A stretch of DNA of 63,148 nucleotides, taken from NCBI GenBank assembly GCA_016928395.1, contig JAFGKV010000143.1, positions 1 to 63,148 on the forward strand, written 5' to 3'. Below are positions 6,429-14,653 of the stretch, in pieces. Origin of the DNA: Candidatus Fermentibacterota bacterium. GTDB taxonomy: Bacteria > JAFGKV01. How positions within the stretch are numbered: the first letter of the stretch is position 1; the number at the start of each line of letters is the position of its first letter. The translations under genes were made by a program, and so were the position numbers. The notes under the pieces are model-generated. The model saw nothing but the letters and a program-made list of their open reading frames with translations, did not search any database and was not told the DNA's origin.

Positions 6429-7181
6429 CTACATCGCGATCGCGAATCGCCACTGGGTGAGCGGGGATGTATGGTAGGTGGCCCTTTTCATCCTGTTGTC
6501 GAACTCGTAGGTCACCTCACCAGAGGTGTCCGAAAGCATCCTCTCCACCGCGGCCTTGAGCGACTCACTACCCAAATCGCGGGGATCCAAGAAATGACGA
6601 TCCGTGTGGCGATGAAGAGCTGTTAGGGCGTTTGGAGCCAGGGCAAAGAAACTTGCATCCGGCCCAAGGGCGAGCATTGTGTTGATCTCCTCGGAGAGCT
6701 TGTCCAGGAACAACGAGGCGCCGACCGCCCCGACAACAACATCACCATTCTTCACGGGGGCCGCTATGATGGCGGACCGCTGGGCGGTGCTCTTGCTCAC
6801 GACGACTTCCCCCGTGACCACCTTGCTCGCCATGAGGTCCGGGAAATAGCTTCGATCGCTCAGCGTGACATCCATGAGGCCCTTGTCGACGGTGTAGTAC
6901 GTCCCATCGGGATGGACATACCAGACAATGAGTCCTTCCTCCGTCTCTTGGTACCCCGCGAGCAGATCCTTCATCTTCTCCCAGTCGCCTGATTTGGCCT
7001 CACTCGTCGAGGCAAGAATCCTCACGCTCCGCTGGACCGAACTGATTCGCAGATCCGTATACGACACAAACGCCGACAGCAAGCGCTGGGCATCCAACGC
7101 CGGAGACGGCGTGCCGCAACCGAAGCCCGCGACAAGCACCAAGAAGAAAACCATACACAGAACAAGGCGCCTCTTGACCAT
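6429..7181 (-). CDS. Lipoprotein with a stand-alone dCache sensor domain
   Basis: This 250-residue protein starts at ATG 7181, chosen because GAGGAGGTGAG lies directly before it; a longer in-frame start at 7268 lacks a signal peptide. The N-terminus (MVKRRLVLCMVFFLVLVAGF) ends in a lipobox-like GFGC with C22. The rest resembles the extracellular double Cache domain of chemoreceptors and sensor kinases: IVWYVHPDGTYYTVD, then LSDRSYFPDLMA and VVGAVGASLFLDKLSEEI. No transmembrane exit or signalling domain follows, so it would be a periplasmic ligand-binding lipoprotein. It lies convergent to the broken glycosidase-like copy and divergent from the intact one. Confidence 0.75.
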   Translation of the reverse strand: MVKRRLVLCMVFFLVLVAGFGCGTPSPALDAQRLLSAFVSYTDLRISSVQRSVRILASTSEAKSGDWEKMKDLLAGYQETEEGLIVWYVHPDGTYYTVDKGLMDVTLSDRSYFPDLMASKVVTGEVVVSKSTAQRSAIIAAPVKNGDVVVGAVGASLFLDKLSEEINTMLALGPDASFFALAPNALTALHRHTDRHFLDPRDLGSESLKAAVERMLSDTSGEVTYEFDNRMKRATYHTSPLTQWRFAIAM

Positions 7182-7268
7182 ATTCTCACCTCCTCGGCTC
7201 TTCTTCCGCTCGCTCTCTCCCCTACCTGGGCTGAGAGACTGACTAGATCGTGATGGTTCCCGCGACAA

Positions 7269-7961
7269 CCTCGGTCCTCATGGTGACCGGCTCAGCCTTG
7301 GTCGCCGCCGAGATCGTTCCGTCGAACTCACGGAACGGAGCAACCCCGGTACTAGCATGTGCCGGAATACCAATGTGGGGCGCAAGACTGATGTGCCCAG
7401 CAGCCCTCCGTTGACGCCGTGTGGTATCGCCGATTTAGACCTTGCAGCGCAAGGTCACAATCACCGGGTAATAAGATGCCGCCCTGGTGCAACCGTCAAC
7501 TCCCACTCAAGACGCCCACCGAAACCGGTTAAGCCCGGCTCAGCAAGCGAGCCATGGGTGCAGATATCCGGTGGGATATCGACCCGACTCGTGGGGGCGA
7601 AGCACAGCGTAGCCCCATCGGGCAACAGAACTGGTCGGGATGCAACGGCGATCGAATGCGATCCCATTTGTGAGTCCGAGTACTAGGCGTCGTCGACTGC
7701 ATCAGCTTCATCACCATGAGAGGGCTGGGAATCCGCCACGCTCTCACCTTCGATCGGCACTTCTATGAACAGGGGTTTGGGCGAATCGGGGGAGGATCGC
7801 CCGGCTGACTGTCCTGCACCCGAGTGCCACGCCGAGGGGGTACTGTGCCTGCGCGGAACAACGGCCTGTTCCGCGGGTCTGGCCACGTGCGGTCATCCGC
7901 GCTATCATGCGTGGTCACGACCCCATACACGCCCCTGATACCATCTCCCGGGAAGGGTGAG
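7269..7961. other. Gene-poor stretch between the Cache lipoprotein and the glycosidase-like gene
   Basis: No convincing gene is seen. Short frames on both strands lack ribosome-binding sites and family resemblance. The only clear structure is a 7-bp inverted repeat GTTCCGT/ACGGAAC at 7316-7336. Confidence 0.5.
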
Positions 7962-10900
7962 ATGCGCCGATTACTGCCCACTCTGCTCCTAACTGCCGGC
8001 TCTTCGCTGGCCGCCCCTCCGACGCCGACCGACCTCGTCCTCTGGCCCAGCCCGCTCATCGCCGACCTCCCCATCACCGGCCGCGGGGGCTATGCCGATG
8101 CCGACGGCGATGCCTTCGCCCAGGGTGAGTACCGTTTCGTTCTGGACGACATGTCCCAATCGGCCGAGGCGCTCCCCCATGCCCTGGTACTCAATGCCGA
8201 CGGCAGCGCCATGGGCGAGGGGCTTCATGCGCCGGCCGAATCCACGGCCGTGGCCTATACCGACGGCGTGTGGGGCCAATCCTTCGACTGCGGCGGTAAC
8301 CCCCGGCTCCGGTTCACCTCAAGCCCGCTGGGCGACCCCGCCGATGGCGCCGTAGACTTCTGGTTTCGCCTCCACCACGGTCTCTCCGACAGCATCTATG
8401 CCGGCTGGCGCATCTTCTTCTGGCTGGAAACCACCACCGGTGATGCAATCTATGTCGAGACCCATGTCAACACCATATACGGTGCGAGCTACTCCGGCGG
8501 GCAGTATGCAGGAGCGTGGACCGGCAGCCTCGACCTCGGAGCCGGTGACTGGCATCACTTCCTCTATGGATGGCGGGCTGCAGACTCGACCGCCGTGGTC
8601 TTCATCGATGGGGTACAGCGGGGTCTATCCACCTCGTGGCCCGGTGTCACAGGTTTGGCTTCTGCAGTCTACATCGGCAATGCGCCGTGGGGGAATCACG
8701 CGGCCTTGGCGGATGTCGACGCGGTCCGCGGGTGGACGCGCTTGCCCACCCCCGCGGAGGCGGCCTGGGCGGCCTGCTCCACGGTGCCGCCCAGCCAGTG
8801 CTCGGCCGTGCTGGCGGATCCCGTCCCGACGGGTACGACCGTACGGTATGAAGTCAGAGTCGCCGACACCACGGGTTCCTGGAGTGACTGGGTTTCCAGC
8901 ACCACGGATACCCTACGCCCCTCTCTCATCGACACCGTGCTCCCGCCGCCGCGTCTGGCCGCCCACGATGCCGCAACCCTTCCTCTGGAAGTGCACACAG
9001 GCATCCCCTGTCAGTGCCGTGCGTCGGAGACGATGGATGCGTTCGCGCAGATGACCACGGTGCTCGCATCGGCCGACGGCCTGGTACATACCGGGGTATG
9101 GCCCATAGACCCGGCCGACGAGTATCGCGAGATAGCGGTACGCTGCTCGAGTCTCGCCGGTGACATCGATCCGGATCTGGTGGCGGCTTCCACCGGCTAC
9201 CGGCAACTCAGGCCCTACGATCCGCCTTACCCCCGGCCCGCGCTCCTGTGGGGGAACTACGATCCGGAACTGGGGCTTGGCTTCTTCAGCAACTACGCGC
9301 TCATCATCACGTGGTCTGGGAGCAGCTTCACCGGGGAAATCCAACGCTCACTCCGTGCCTTCAACCCCGATCTCAAGATCCTGACTACCGGGCACCTCTC
9401 GTATGGCGGGCCGCCCATGGAAGACTGGGCGGCGCTGACCGACCCGGAAGACCCGCACTTCAACTGGGTCCTGCGCGATCCATCCGGTGACGTGATCCTG
9501 GAATCCTACTGGGGTCACGCCTTCTACAATCTCACCGATTCGAGCTGCGTGGAGTGGCTGGTCGACTACAACGTCGATCAATGGCGGGCTGCCGAGTTGA
9601 TCTTCGACGGCATCTATTTCGACCGGGTCCACGACTTCATCTCCCATGTCTCCGACGACATCGATGCCGATCAGGACGGCGTGGCCGACAATCCCGCCGT
9701 GCTGGACAGCATCTGGTCTGATGGCATGGAATACTACCTCCAGCGCTTCCGTGCCGAGCTTCCCAACGAGGTCATCTGCGGCAACGACACGCCGCTGCAC
9801 TTCGGCCCCTACATCAACGGCCGTCTGTTCGAAATGGGTCTGGCCTACATCATGGATGAGGATGGCGACTGGGTGCCCTTCTTCGACGAATACCGTCAGT
9901 GGGAAGACGTGCATCGCGAGCCCTATTGCCTGCCCATCGTGTGCAACCAGGCACCCCTGGACTTCCTCTGGCGATGGGGCCTCAATCCGCAGAATTCAGT
10001 TCCACCGGATTCAGTCGAATGGGTGCGCACCCGCTATAAACGTATGCGTTTCGGGCTGGGCACGGCATTGCTCTCCGAGGGGGTCTCGGTCTACGACTTC
10101 GGCACCACGTGGTGGGGCAATCCCTGGTGGTACGATGAGTATGACGTGAACCTTGGCTATCCCACGGGGGCTCCCTACCGGATCACCGATCCCGCGACCA
10201 TTGTGGCCACGGAAGATTTCGAGGCGGGTACGGAGGGCATCTTCAACCTGAACCACTGGGGCACCATGTGGGCGGAGATCACCGATGATCCGAGCGAGGT
10301 GATCAGCGGCTCGTATTCGCTCAAGGGCGGCAACGACAACATGGGGCAGACGTGGAATGAGTTCGCCCACTCCGATCTCGACAGCCTGCCCCTGTCGGGT
10401 GATTCGACCTACACGGTCACCTTCACCTACAGAGTGCTGGAGGCGCCGCCGTCCACTGGCCACTTCTACTTCTTTGCGCGCTCCCTCACCGGAGGCGTGG
10501 CCTCGGATGTGGGTAGCTACTCCTGGCGGGGGGCGTCAGGCGCCATGGATACGGTAACCGTGACCTTCGCCTTGGAGTCGTATCCTGACTACTACCTGGT
10601 GTTCGGTCTCAAGTACACGGGCGAGTATGCCGTGGATGACATCGAGATCGCCGCGGGCGGGGGTGGGCTGTGGAAGCGCGACTTCGACCATGGCGTCGTG
10701 GTGGTGAATCCTGTCGGCATGCCCCAGACGGCCGATCTGGGCGACACGCTCTGCCGCTTCCTCGGAGCCCAGGACCCGGTTCATAACGACGGCCAGCCGG
10801 TGAGATTGCTCACCCTCCAGGGTCATGACGCGATCCTTCTGCTCTCGACCTCGTCGGGCCTGACGCCCCCGGGACCCCTCACAATCACGCCCTCTGGCTC

Positions 10901-11225
10901 GGATGCGCTGCTCGATTGGGGACCCAGCTCTGGTGCGGCAGGCTATCACGTCTATCGAGACACGACGGCCTGGTTCATGCCATCCGGGGCGAACCGCCTG
11001 ACCTCGAACCCGTTGTCCGGCCTCACCTACACCGATCCTGGCGTGCTGGGCGATCCCGCCGCGCCGGTGTTCTACGCGGTCCGCGCCCTCAGCTCCGCCG
11101 GCATCGAGTCCGCCCCCTCCAATCGCGTCGGCGGCATGGCGACAGGCCTGGACAGCCGACGCGTCCGAAGGACGCTCCACGCTCCTCCCCTTGTCAAAGG
11201 GAGGATGGGAAGGAATAGGCCCTGA
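7962..11225 (+). CDS. Secreted multidomain glycosidase-like protein (LamG, GH-like barrel, FN3)
   Basis: This 1087-residue exported protein starts at ATG 7962, preceded by GGGAAGGGTGAG; upstream in-frame starts have no signal peptide. After the signal peptide (MRRLLPTLLLTAGSSLAA) come: a laminin-G/concanavalin-like domain (about 60-280, with the DGVQRGL strand); a putative glycosyl-hydrolase TIM barrel (about 400-760), seen from LLWGNYDPELGLG, the FDGIYFDRVHDF strand with clustered acids, and ALLSEGVSVYDFG; a carbohydrate-binding-like beta sandwich (about 760-900); and a C-terminal fibronectin III domain (about 965-1060). The barrel resembles hypothetical glycosyl hydrolase families, so substrate is unknown. 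A broken paralogue of its 5' end lies 1.7 kb upstream. Confidence 0.75.
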   Translation: MRRLLPTLLLTAGSSLAAPPTPTDLVLWPSPLIADLPITGRGGYADADGDAFAQGEYRFVLDDMSQSAEALPHALVLNADGSAMGEGLHAPAESTAVAYTDGVWGQSFDCGGNPRLRFTSSPLGDPADGAVDFWFRLHHGLSDSIYAGWRIFFWLETTTGDAIYVETHVNTIYGASYSGGQYAGAWTGSLDLGAGDWHHFLYGWRAADSTAVVFIDGVQRGLSTSWPGVTGLASAVYIGNAPWGNHAALADVDAVRGWTRLPTPAEAAWAACSTVPPSQCSAVLADPVPTGTTVRYEVRVADTTGSWSDWVSSTTDTLRPSLIDTVLPPPRLAAHDAATLPLEVHTGIPCQCRASETMDAFAQMTTVLASADGLVHTGVWPIDPADEYREIAVRCSSLAGDIDPDLVAASTGYRQLRPYDPPYPRPALLWGNYDPELGLGFFSNYALIITWSGSSFTGEIQRSLRAFNPDLKILTTGHLSYGGPPMEDWAALTDPEDPHFNWVLRDPSGDVILESYWGHAFYNLTDSSCVEWLVDYNVDQWRAAELIFDGIYFDRVHDFISHVSDDIDADQDGVADNPAVLDSIWSDGMEYYLQRFRAELPNEVICGNDTPLHFGPYINGRLFEMGLAYIMDEDGDWVPFFDEYRQWEDVHREPYCLPIVCNQAPLDFLWRWGLNPQNSVPPDSVEWVRTRYKRMRFGLGTALLSEGVSVYDFGTTWWGNPWWYDEYDVNLGYPTGAPYRITDPATIVATEDFEAGTEGIFNLNHWGTMWAEITDDPSEVISGSYSLKGGNDNMGQTWNEFAHSDLDSLPLSGDSTYTVTFTYRVLEAPPSTGHFYFFARSLTGGVASDVGSYSWRGASGAMDTVTVTFALESYPDYYLVFGLKYTGEYAVDDIEIAAGGGGLWKRDFDHGVVVVNPVGMPQTADLGDTLCRFLGAQDPVHNDGQPVRLLTLQGHDAILLLSTSSGLTPPGPLTITPSGSDALLDWGPSSGAAGYHVYRDTTAWFMPSGANRLTSNPLSGLTYTDPGVLGDPAAPVFYAVRALSSAGIESAPSNRVGGMATGLDSRRVRRTLHAPPLVKGRMGRNRP

Positions 11226-11338
11226 GAGAAGTCGAGGGGGATCTGGGCTCCGCCCACCAGCCCAACCCCTCGTTCAAGCCTCGCCCCGCATCTGCAAGTG
11301 CGGGGGCGACCGGCGCTCCTACCTCACCTGCGACGACC

Positions 11339-11470
11339 TGTACGAGCGGCTTCAGCCGCGACCTCCGGGATCCATGTCGGGCCTGAAGGCCCTCCTACAC
11401 TGCCTGTGCACCGCATTCCCCAGAGTAGGAGTGGCCTGTCTGCGGAAGGCAGGCGTACGCCGCGAATGCA
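11339..11470 (+). repeat. REP-like repeat block A, copy 1
   Basis: The 132 bases are about 95% identical (six mismatches counted by eye) and equal in length to 12958-13089, in the same orientation. The block contains the GCGGCTTCAGCCGC and GGGCCTGAAGGCCC palindromes and ends in CGCGAATGCA. Confidence 0.88.
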
Positions 11471-11500
11471 GCCAGCGGACGACGCGAATCGAGCTCATAT

Positions 11501-11580
11501 TCGCGCCTCACGGCGCTCCCACAATGCGGGAGCTGAGCTGCCGCGGTCAAAGCGCAACCAAGGTCGCGCACTCCAAGGAT
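11501..11580 (+). repeat. REP-like repeat block B, copy 1
   Basis: It consists of TCGCGCCTCACGGCGCTCCC…GCGGGAGCTGAGC, then CGGTCAAAGCGCAACCAAGG…CACTCCAAGGAT. Both halves recur at 12672-12710 and 12798-12834, where 87 bases separate them. Here B follows A, whereas around the second copy B precedes A. Confidence 0.85.
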
Positions 11581-11780
11581 ACTCGGCTCGTCGCGGTTCA
11601 CACCGCTCCAACAACGAAAGGGAACTGCAACCGACAACAGTCAGCCCTCGGTGTTGATGATGTAATCGAGACGGCCAGGCGGGCTGGGTTCCGCACTGCC
11701 GGATGCCTGCGTCGAGGCGGAATCCGACACTTTGCGCTCATGCCCCAGGCACATCCTTTCTCGTCGTCGCATAGCCGGGG

Positions 11781-11813
11781 TTGACACAGGGTCACTTCGC
11801 CCTAATGTATACA
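11781..11813 (+). promoter_or_regulatory. Promoter and palindromic operator of the toxin-antitoxin operon
   Basis: TTGACA at 11781-11786 is followed 16 bases later by TAATGT (11803-11808). The overlapping 8-base palindrome TGTATACA (11806-11813), with a related TGCATACA 17 bases on, would suit binding by the ribbon-helix-helix antitoxin for autorepression. The -10 box is only a partial match. Confidence 0.45.
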
Positions 11814-11834
11814 GCTGAAGGAGATGCATACACC

Positions 11835-12152
11835 ATGAAAACCGTGACACTTTCCACACGGCTCAGCACGGCTGAGGCTGAACGCATCGACACGCTCGCG
11901 GCTGAGTTGGGGCTCGATCGTAGTTCGCTGCTCAAGCAACTGGTACGCAGGGGATACCACGATCTGCAGACTGCCCATGTGCTTGACGGCTACCGTCGCG
12001 GTCTGCTGACGCTCTCACGCGCGGCGGAACTTGCCGGCATCGGGGTGCGGGACATCCTGGCTCGACTCCCTCAGGAATCGGTCGAACTGAACTACGACCT
12101 GCATGAGCTACAGCGTGACCTCGACAACCTCCCCGATGCGCCTCGTCGCTGA
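11835..12152 (+). CDS. Antitoxin: ribbon-helix-helix plus UPF0175-like C-terminus
   Basis: This 105-residue protein has two parts. Residues 1-45 (KTVTLSTRLSTAEAERIDTLAAELG) are a ribbon-helix-helix DNA-binding fold, and residues 50-100 (GYRRGLLTLSRAAELAGIGVRDIL…) match UPF0175, the antitoxin family usually paired with DUF3368 PIN toxins. It would bind operator DNA as a dimer and neutralise the toxin encoded next. The start at ATG 11835 was chosen for the RHH beginning; AAGGAG lies 11 bases upstream. The toxin's start lies inside its last codons, which suggests translational coupling. Confidence 0.82.
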   Translation: MKTVTLSTRLSTAEAERIDTLAAELGLDRSSLLKQLVRRGYHDLQTAHVLDGYRRGLLTLSRAAELAGIGVRDILARLPQESVELNYDLHELQRDLDNLPDAPRR

Positions 12153-12633
12153 CTCAGCCCCCCTCATCTTCCTCGGCAAGCTCGACCGGCTTTCCTTGCT
12201 GCGCCGGCTCTTCGATGCCGAGATCGTCATGCCTCGGCTCGTGCGAGACGAACTACTCCCCCACTCGTTGCCGCCCGACGAGAGACGGAGGCTCGCCGCA
12301 TTCCTGGAAGGCTGCCGCATTGTTGATCCGAGAGAGACGGAGAGTCCCGCAGCCGGCTTGAGTCAGGCTGACAATGCGATTCTCAATCTGGCAAGGGAAC
12401 AGCACGCGGAGGTGGTCATCTCAGATGACAGGCTGCTCCGCAGGATTGCCGCCATCGAGGGCACGGGTGTCATCGGAACCGTGGGGATCCTCATCCTGGC
12501 GACAAGGCGGGGAATCCTGACCGCGACCGAGACGGAGAGCCTCCTGTCTCAACTGGTCAGGCATCACAGCTTTCGAATCAGCACCGCCCTGTATGACGCC
12601 TCCCTCCGGGCTATCCGCACCGGCCGACCCTAA
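12136..12633 (+). CDS. PIN-domain toxin, DUF3368 family
   Basis: This 165-residue protein is a PIN-like ribonuclease of the DUF3368 type, a VapC-like RNA-cleaving toxin. The acidic metal site is present: D6 in VADSAPL, E39 in VRDELL, D79 in LSQADNAIL and D97/D98 in VISDDRLL. The DUF3368 signature GVIGTVGIL follows at 111-119. The start at ATG 12136 overlaps the antitoxin's end by 17 bases in another frame; starting further upstream would add residues that do not fit the family. The pair is flanked on both sides by REP-like repeat blocks. Confidence 0.85.
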   Translation: MRLVADSAPLIFLGKLDRLSLLRRLFDAEIVMPRLVRDELLPHSLPPDERRRLAAFLEGCRIVDPRETESPAAGLSQADNAILNLAREQHAEVVISDDRLLRRIAAIEGTGVIGTVGILILATRRGILTATETESLLSQLVRHHSFRISTALYDASLRAIRTGRP

Positions 12634-12671
12634 CCCGTTCGCCCGTTCGCGCCTCTCGGCGGTTGGCTCCG

Positions 12672-12834
12672 TTCGCGCCTTACGGCGCTCCTACAAGGCG
12701 GGAGCTGAGCCGCAGCACCTTCGCATGCGGCAGAAGAGGCGAAGGATGATGCTCTCCGCACCAGGCACCGCACGAGGGTGCTGGACATACGCTCCCACGG
12801 TCAAAGCGCAACCAAGGTTGCGCACTCCAAAGAT
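12672..12834 (+). repeat. REP-like repeat block B, copy 2 (split)
   Basis: Bases 12672-12710 and 12798-12834 match the two halves of block B at 11501-11580. The second half contains a perfect GCGCAACC-AA-GGTTGCGC hairpin that is imperfect in copy 1. The 87 bases between the halves are unique. Confidence 0.82.
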
Positions 12835-12840
12835 GCTCCT

Positions 12841-12882
12841 CCTCTCCGGAAAGCGGCGGCTTGCCGCCGCTTTCCGGAGAGG
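12841..12882. repeat. Perfect 20-bp inverted repeat with 2-base loop
   Basis: CCTCTCCGGAAAGCGGCGGC (12841-12860) pairs fully with 12863-12882 across a TT loop. It is part of the REP-like mosaic. No T-run follows, and no gene ends here, so it is not an ordinary terminator. Confidence 0.9.
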
Positions 12883-12957
12883 GAGCAAGCTCCCGCCACG
12901 GCCAGACGGGCGGGCACAGGTCCCGCCCCTACAGTGGCCGTACACCTCATTCAACGG

Positions 12958-13089
12958 TGTACGAGCGGCTTCAGCCGCGACCTCCGGGATCCATGTCGGG
13001 CCTGAAGGCCCTCCTACACTGCCTGTGCACCACATTCCCCAGGGTAGCAGCGGCCTGCCTGCGGTAGGCAGGCGTACGCCGCGAATGCA
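12958..13089 (+). repeat. REP-like repeat block A, copy 2
   Basis: The 132 bases match 11339-11470 in direct orientation with about six mismatches. The two copies bracket the toxin-antitoxin module. Confidence 0.88.
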
Positions 13090-13159
13090 CCTCCTATGGA
13101 GTGCTGGGGCAAGGTCCAGCACCTCTGGATGCTGGGGCACCGTGAAACGTGGCGCGATC

Positions 13160-14503
13160 CTACGGCAACGCGAAAGCGAAGGCTCCGACCCGGGGGGAAT
13201 CGGGTGATTCCCAGATGGCGCGATAGGCACGAACGATGTAGTAGTAGTTCGTGCTCGGATCTACACCGGCGGCGGGGTCGGCGTAGGATGTGGCCGTGGT
13301 CTCCCCCAATAGGTTCGAGCCTCCGAAAGGATCGGGCGTGAAGTACGGATTCGTGGAGCGATAGACCCGATACTTCGCCGCGCCACTCACCGCGGGCCAG
13401 GAGAGCTGCACCCCGCCCATCGCTCCGGGTTGCGCCTCCAGCGATGCCGGCTCCGGAAGATTCGTGATGACCTCGTGCTGCGCGAAGTCGTAAACGCCCA
13501 GGTACCACGGCGGTCCTGCGGCGTCCTGGCAATACGGTAAGCTGTAGACGGGATACCCTTGACTTGCCCGCTCCCGGTTGATCAGTTCGATTCCCCAGTG
13601 CTCCAGGGTGACGGGGTCGGTGGAGAGCATGATCGAGTTGGGTCTCAGCTCCTCGGGGAAGAGGGACCAAGAACTTGGTCCTCCGGGATTGGGGCCACCA
13701 TTCCATACGCCGTAAATGGCCGATGTAAGGATGAGCTTCGTCTTCTCCTTGACGTGGGGAGAGGCACTGATGTTCAGTAGCCGAGGATTGGGTGCGTGGC
13801 AGTTCGTGCCATCTGAGCTGGAACCGTAGACGCTACCGATGTGGTTCTTGAAGGCCAGGGTCCATCGCTTGTCCGATTGACCGTGATCCTTGAGCACCGG
13901 GCAGTTGATAAGGTAGTCGCAGTTCACAATGTGAGAGCTGAGCTTCACCGTGACTCCGGGCGCAATCTCGATAGTGGTAGTAGGATCAACATTGGCTCCA
14001 CTCGCAATCGTCACGTCAGGGAAATTCGTGCTATTGAATCCGAATGATCCAATGCCCCGGTTATCGAAGATGGTGATGTTGGCGGGCGGATAGAGGCTGC
14101 CACAGGTCTGTCGAAGCAGATCGGTGACGGCTCTCACCATCTCCCAGCGGGTGGGAACATACGTGCCAAGGCAGTTGACCTTGAACGTTACTCGTTTCGT
14201 TACATCCAGCCCCGGAAGGAGGCTCTCCAGAGCAGACAAGGCCGTTGGCTGCCCGGTCAATGCCATCAAGCCGTTCTCTACCATGGTCTTAACCGTGACG
14301 AGGTTCACGCTCGTCCCGCTGCTTGCCCCCAGATCCTCCCAGATGACGATCTTTCCAGGCATGACATTGCCGGAACGCGTCGGCTCGCCCCAATTCCGAA
14401 CCGGAATCGTCGCGCCCGCTGCGGCCATGGCCGCGGTCTGGATGAAACGCCGCCTGGAGATCCCTCTCCGCAGGCGGTCCTCATTTCGCGATGATGCACT
14501 CAT
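13160..14503 (-). CDS. TAT-exported DUF362 protein with C-terminal FN3 domain
   Basis: This 447-residue protein begins MSASSRNEDR and has a twin-arginine signal (SRRRFIQTAAMAAAG), so it is likely exported folded. Residues about 60-330 form a DUF362 domain (VTFKVNCLGTYVPT, NITIFDNRG, LINCPVLKDHGQ, LAFKNHIGSVYG). That domain is of unknown function and is often found with Fe-S proteins. A fibronectin III domain follows (about 355-445: VQLSWPAVSGAAKYRVYRS). ATG 14503 was taken over the upstream 14539 start because AAAGGA lies before it and the TAT signal then sits at the N-terminus. A strong promoter lies 60-95 bases upstream. A second DUF362 gene lies at 40396-41352. Confidence 0.82.
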   Translation of the reverse strand: MSASSRNEDRLRRGISRRRFIQTAAMAAAGATIPVRNWGEPTRSGNVMPGKIVIWEDLGASSGTSVNLVTVKTMVENGLMALTGQPTALSALESLLPGLDVTKRVTFKVNCLGTYVPTRWEMVRAVTDLLRQTCGSLYPPANITIFDNRGIGSFGFNSTNFPDVTIASGANVDPTTTIEIAPGVTVKLSSHIVNCDYLINCPVLKDHGQSDKRWTLAFKNHIGSVYGSSSDGTNCHAPNPRLLNISASPHVKEKTKLILTSAIYGVWNGGPNPGGPSSWSLFPEELRPNSIMLSTDPVTLEHWGIELINRERASQGYPVYSLPYCQDAAGPPWYLGVYDFAQHEVITNLPEPASLEAQPGAMGGVQLSWPAVSGAAKYRVYRSTNPYFTPDPFGGSNLLGETTATSYADPAAGVDPSTNYYYIVRAYRAIWESPDSPRVGAFAFALP

Positions 14504-14569
14504 GTAGATTCCTTTCAAGCACCGGCCGACGCCGATCATCGGGCCGGTGTGTCATAACACTGCTTCGCC

Positions 14570-14598
14570 AATATAGTAACAATTCCTGTTTATGTAAA
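14570..14598 (-). promoter_or_regulatory. Sigma70-type promoter for the DUF362 gene
   Basis: On the minus strand TTTACA (14598-14593), a 17-base AT-rich spacer and TATATT (14575-14570) make a near-consensus promoter. It is placed about 67 bases before the ATG in an otherwise GC-rich region. Confidence 0.68.
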
Positions 14599-14653
14599 CT
14601 GCTCCCCCCGCCCCAACATGAACCGCGAACAACCGTACACGCCCAACCCATGA

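Larger units (their letters stand above)
11226..11780. other. Intergenic region with REP-like mosaic repeats (left flank of toxin-antitoxin)
   Basis: No gene is seen. The region is built of short palindromic modules: GCGGCT-TC-AGCCGC (about 11346-11359), GGGCCT-GA-AGGCCC (about 11376-11389) and GCTCCC…GGGAGC (about 11516-11534). Two blocks recur at 12672-13089 on the other side of the toxin-antitoxin genes. Reading frames through it are repeat artefacts. Confidence 0.7.
12634..13159. other. Intergenic region with REP-like mosaic repeats (right flank of toxin-antitoxin)
   Basis: No gene is seen. It holds repeat block B (12672-12710 and 12798-12834), a perfect 20-bp hairpin (12841-12882), a second small hairpin GGGAGC-AA-GCTCCC (12881-12894) and repeat block A (12958-13089). 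A 7-bp stem GTGCTGG/CCAGCAC (13101-13122) lies just past the DUF362 gene's stop and may mark its 3' end. Confidence 0.7.

Noticed and set aside
7461-7747. Small minus-strand frames (68 and 72 residues) between the Cache lipoprotein and the glycosidase-like gene
   Set aside because: No Shine-Dalgarno before either start, no recognisable domain, and the frames interrupt each other.
11339-11657. Plus-strand frames through the repeat region before the toxin-antitoxin genes
   Set aside because: They are translations of REP-like palindromes (such as ERLQPRPPGSMSGLKALL), and the same phrase appears in the second repeat copy in a different context.
11339-13089. CRISPR array
   Set aside because: The repeats are two copies of long mosaic blocks, not many short repeats with equal spacers, and no Cas gene is near.
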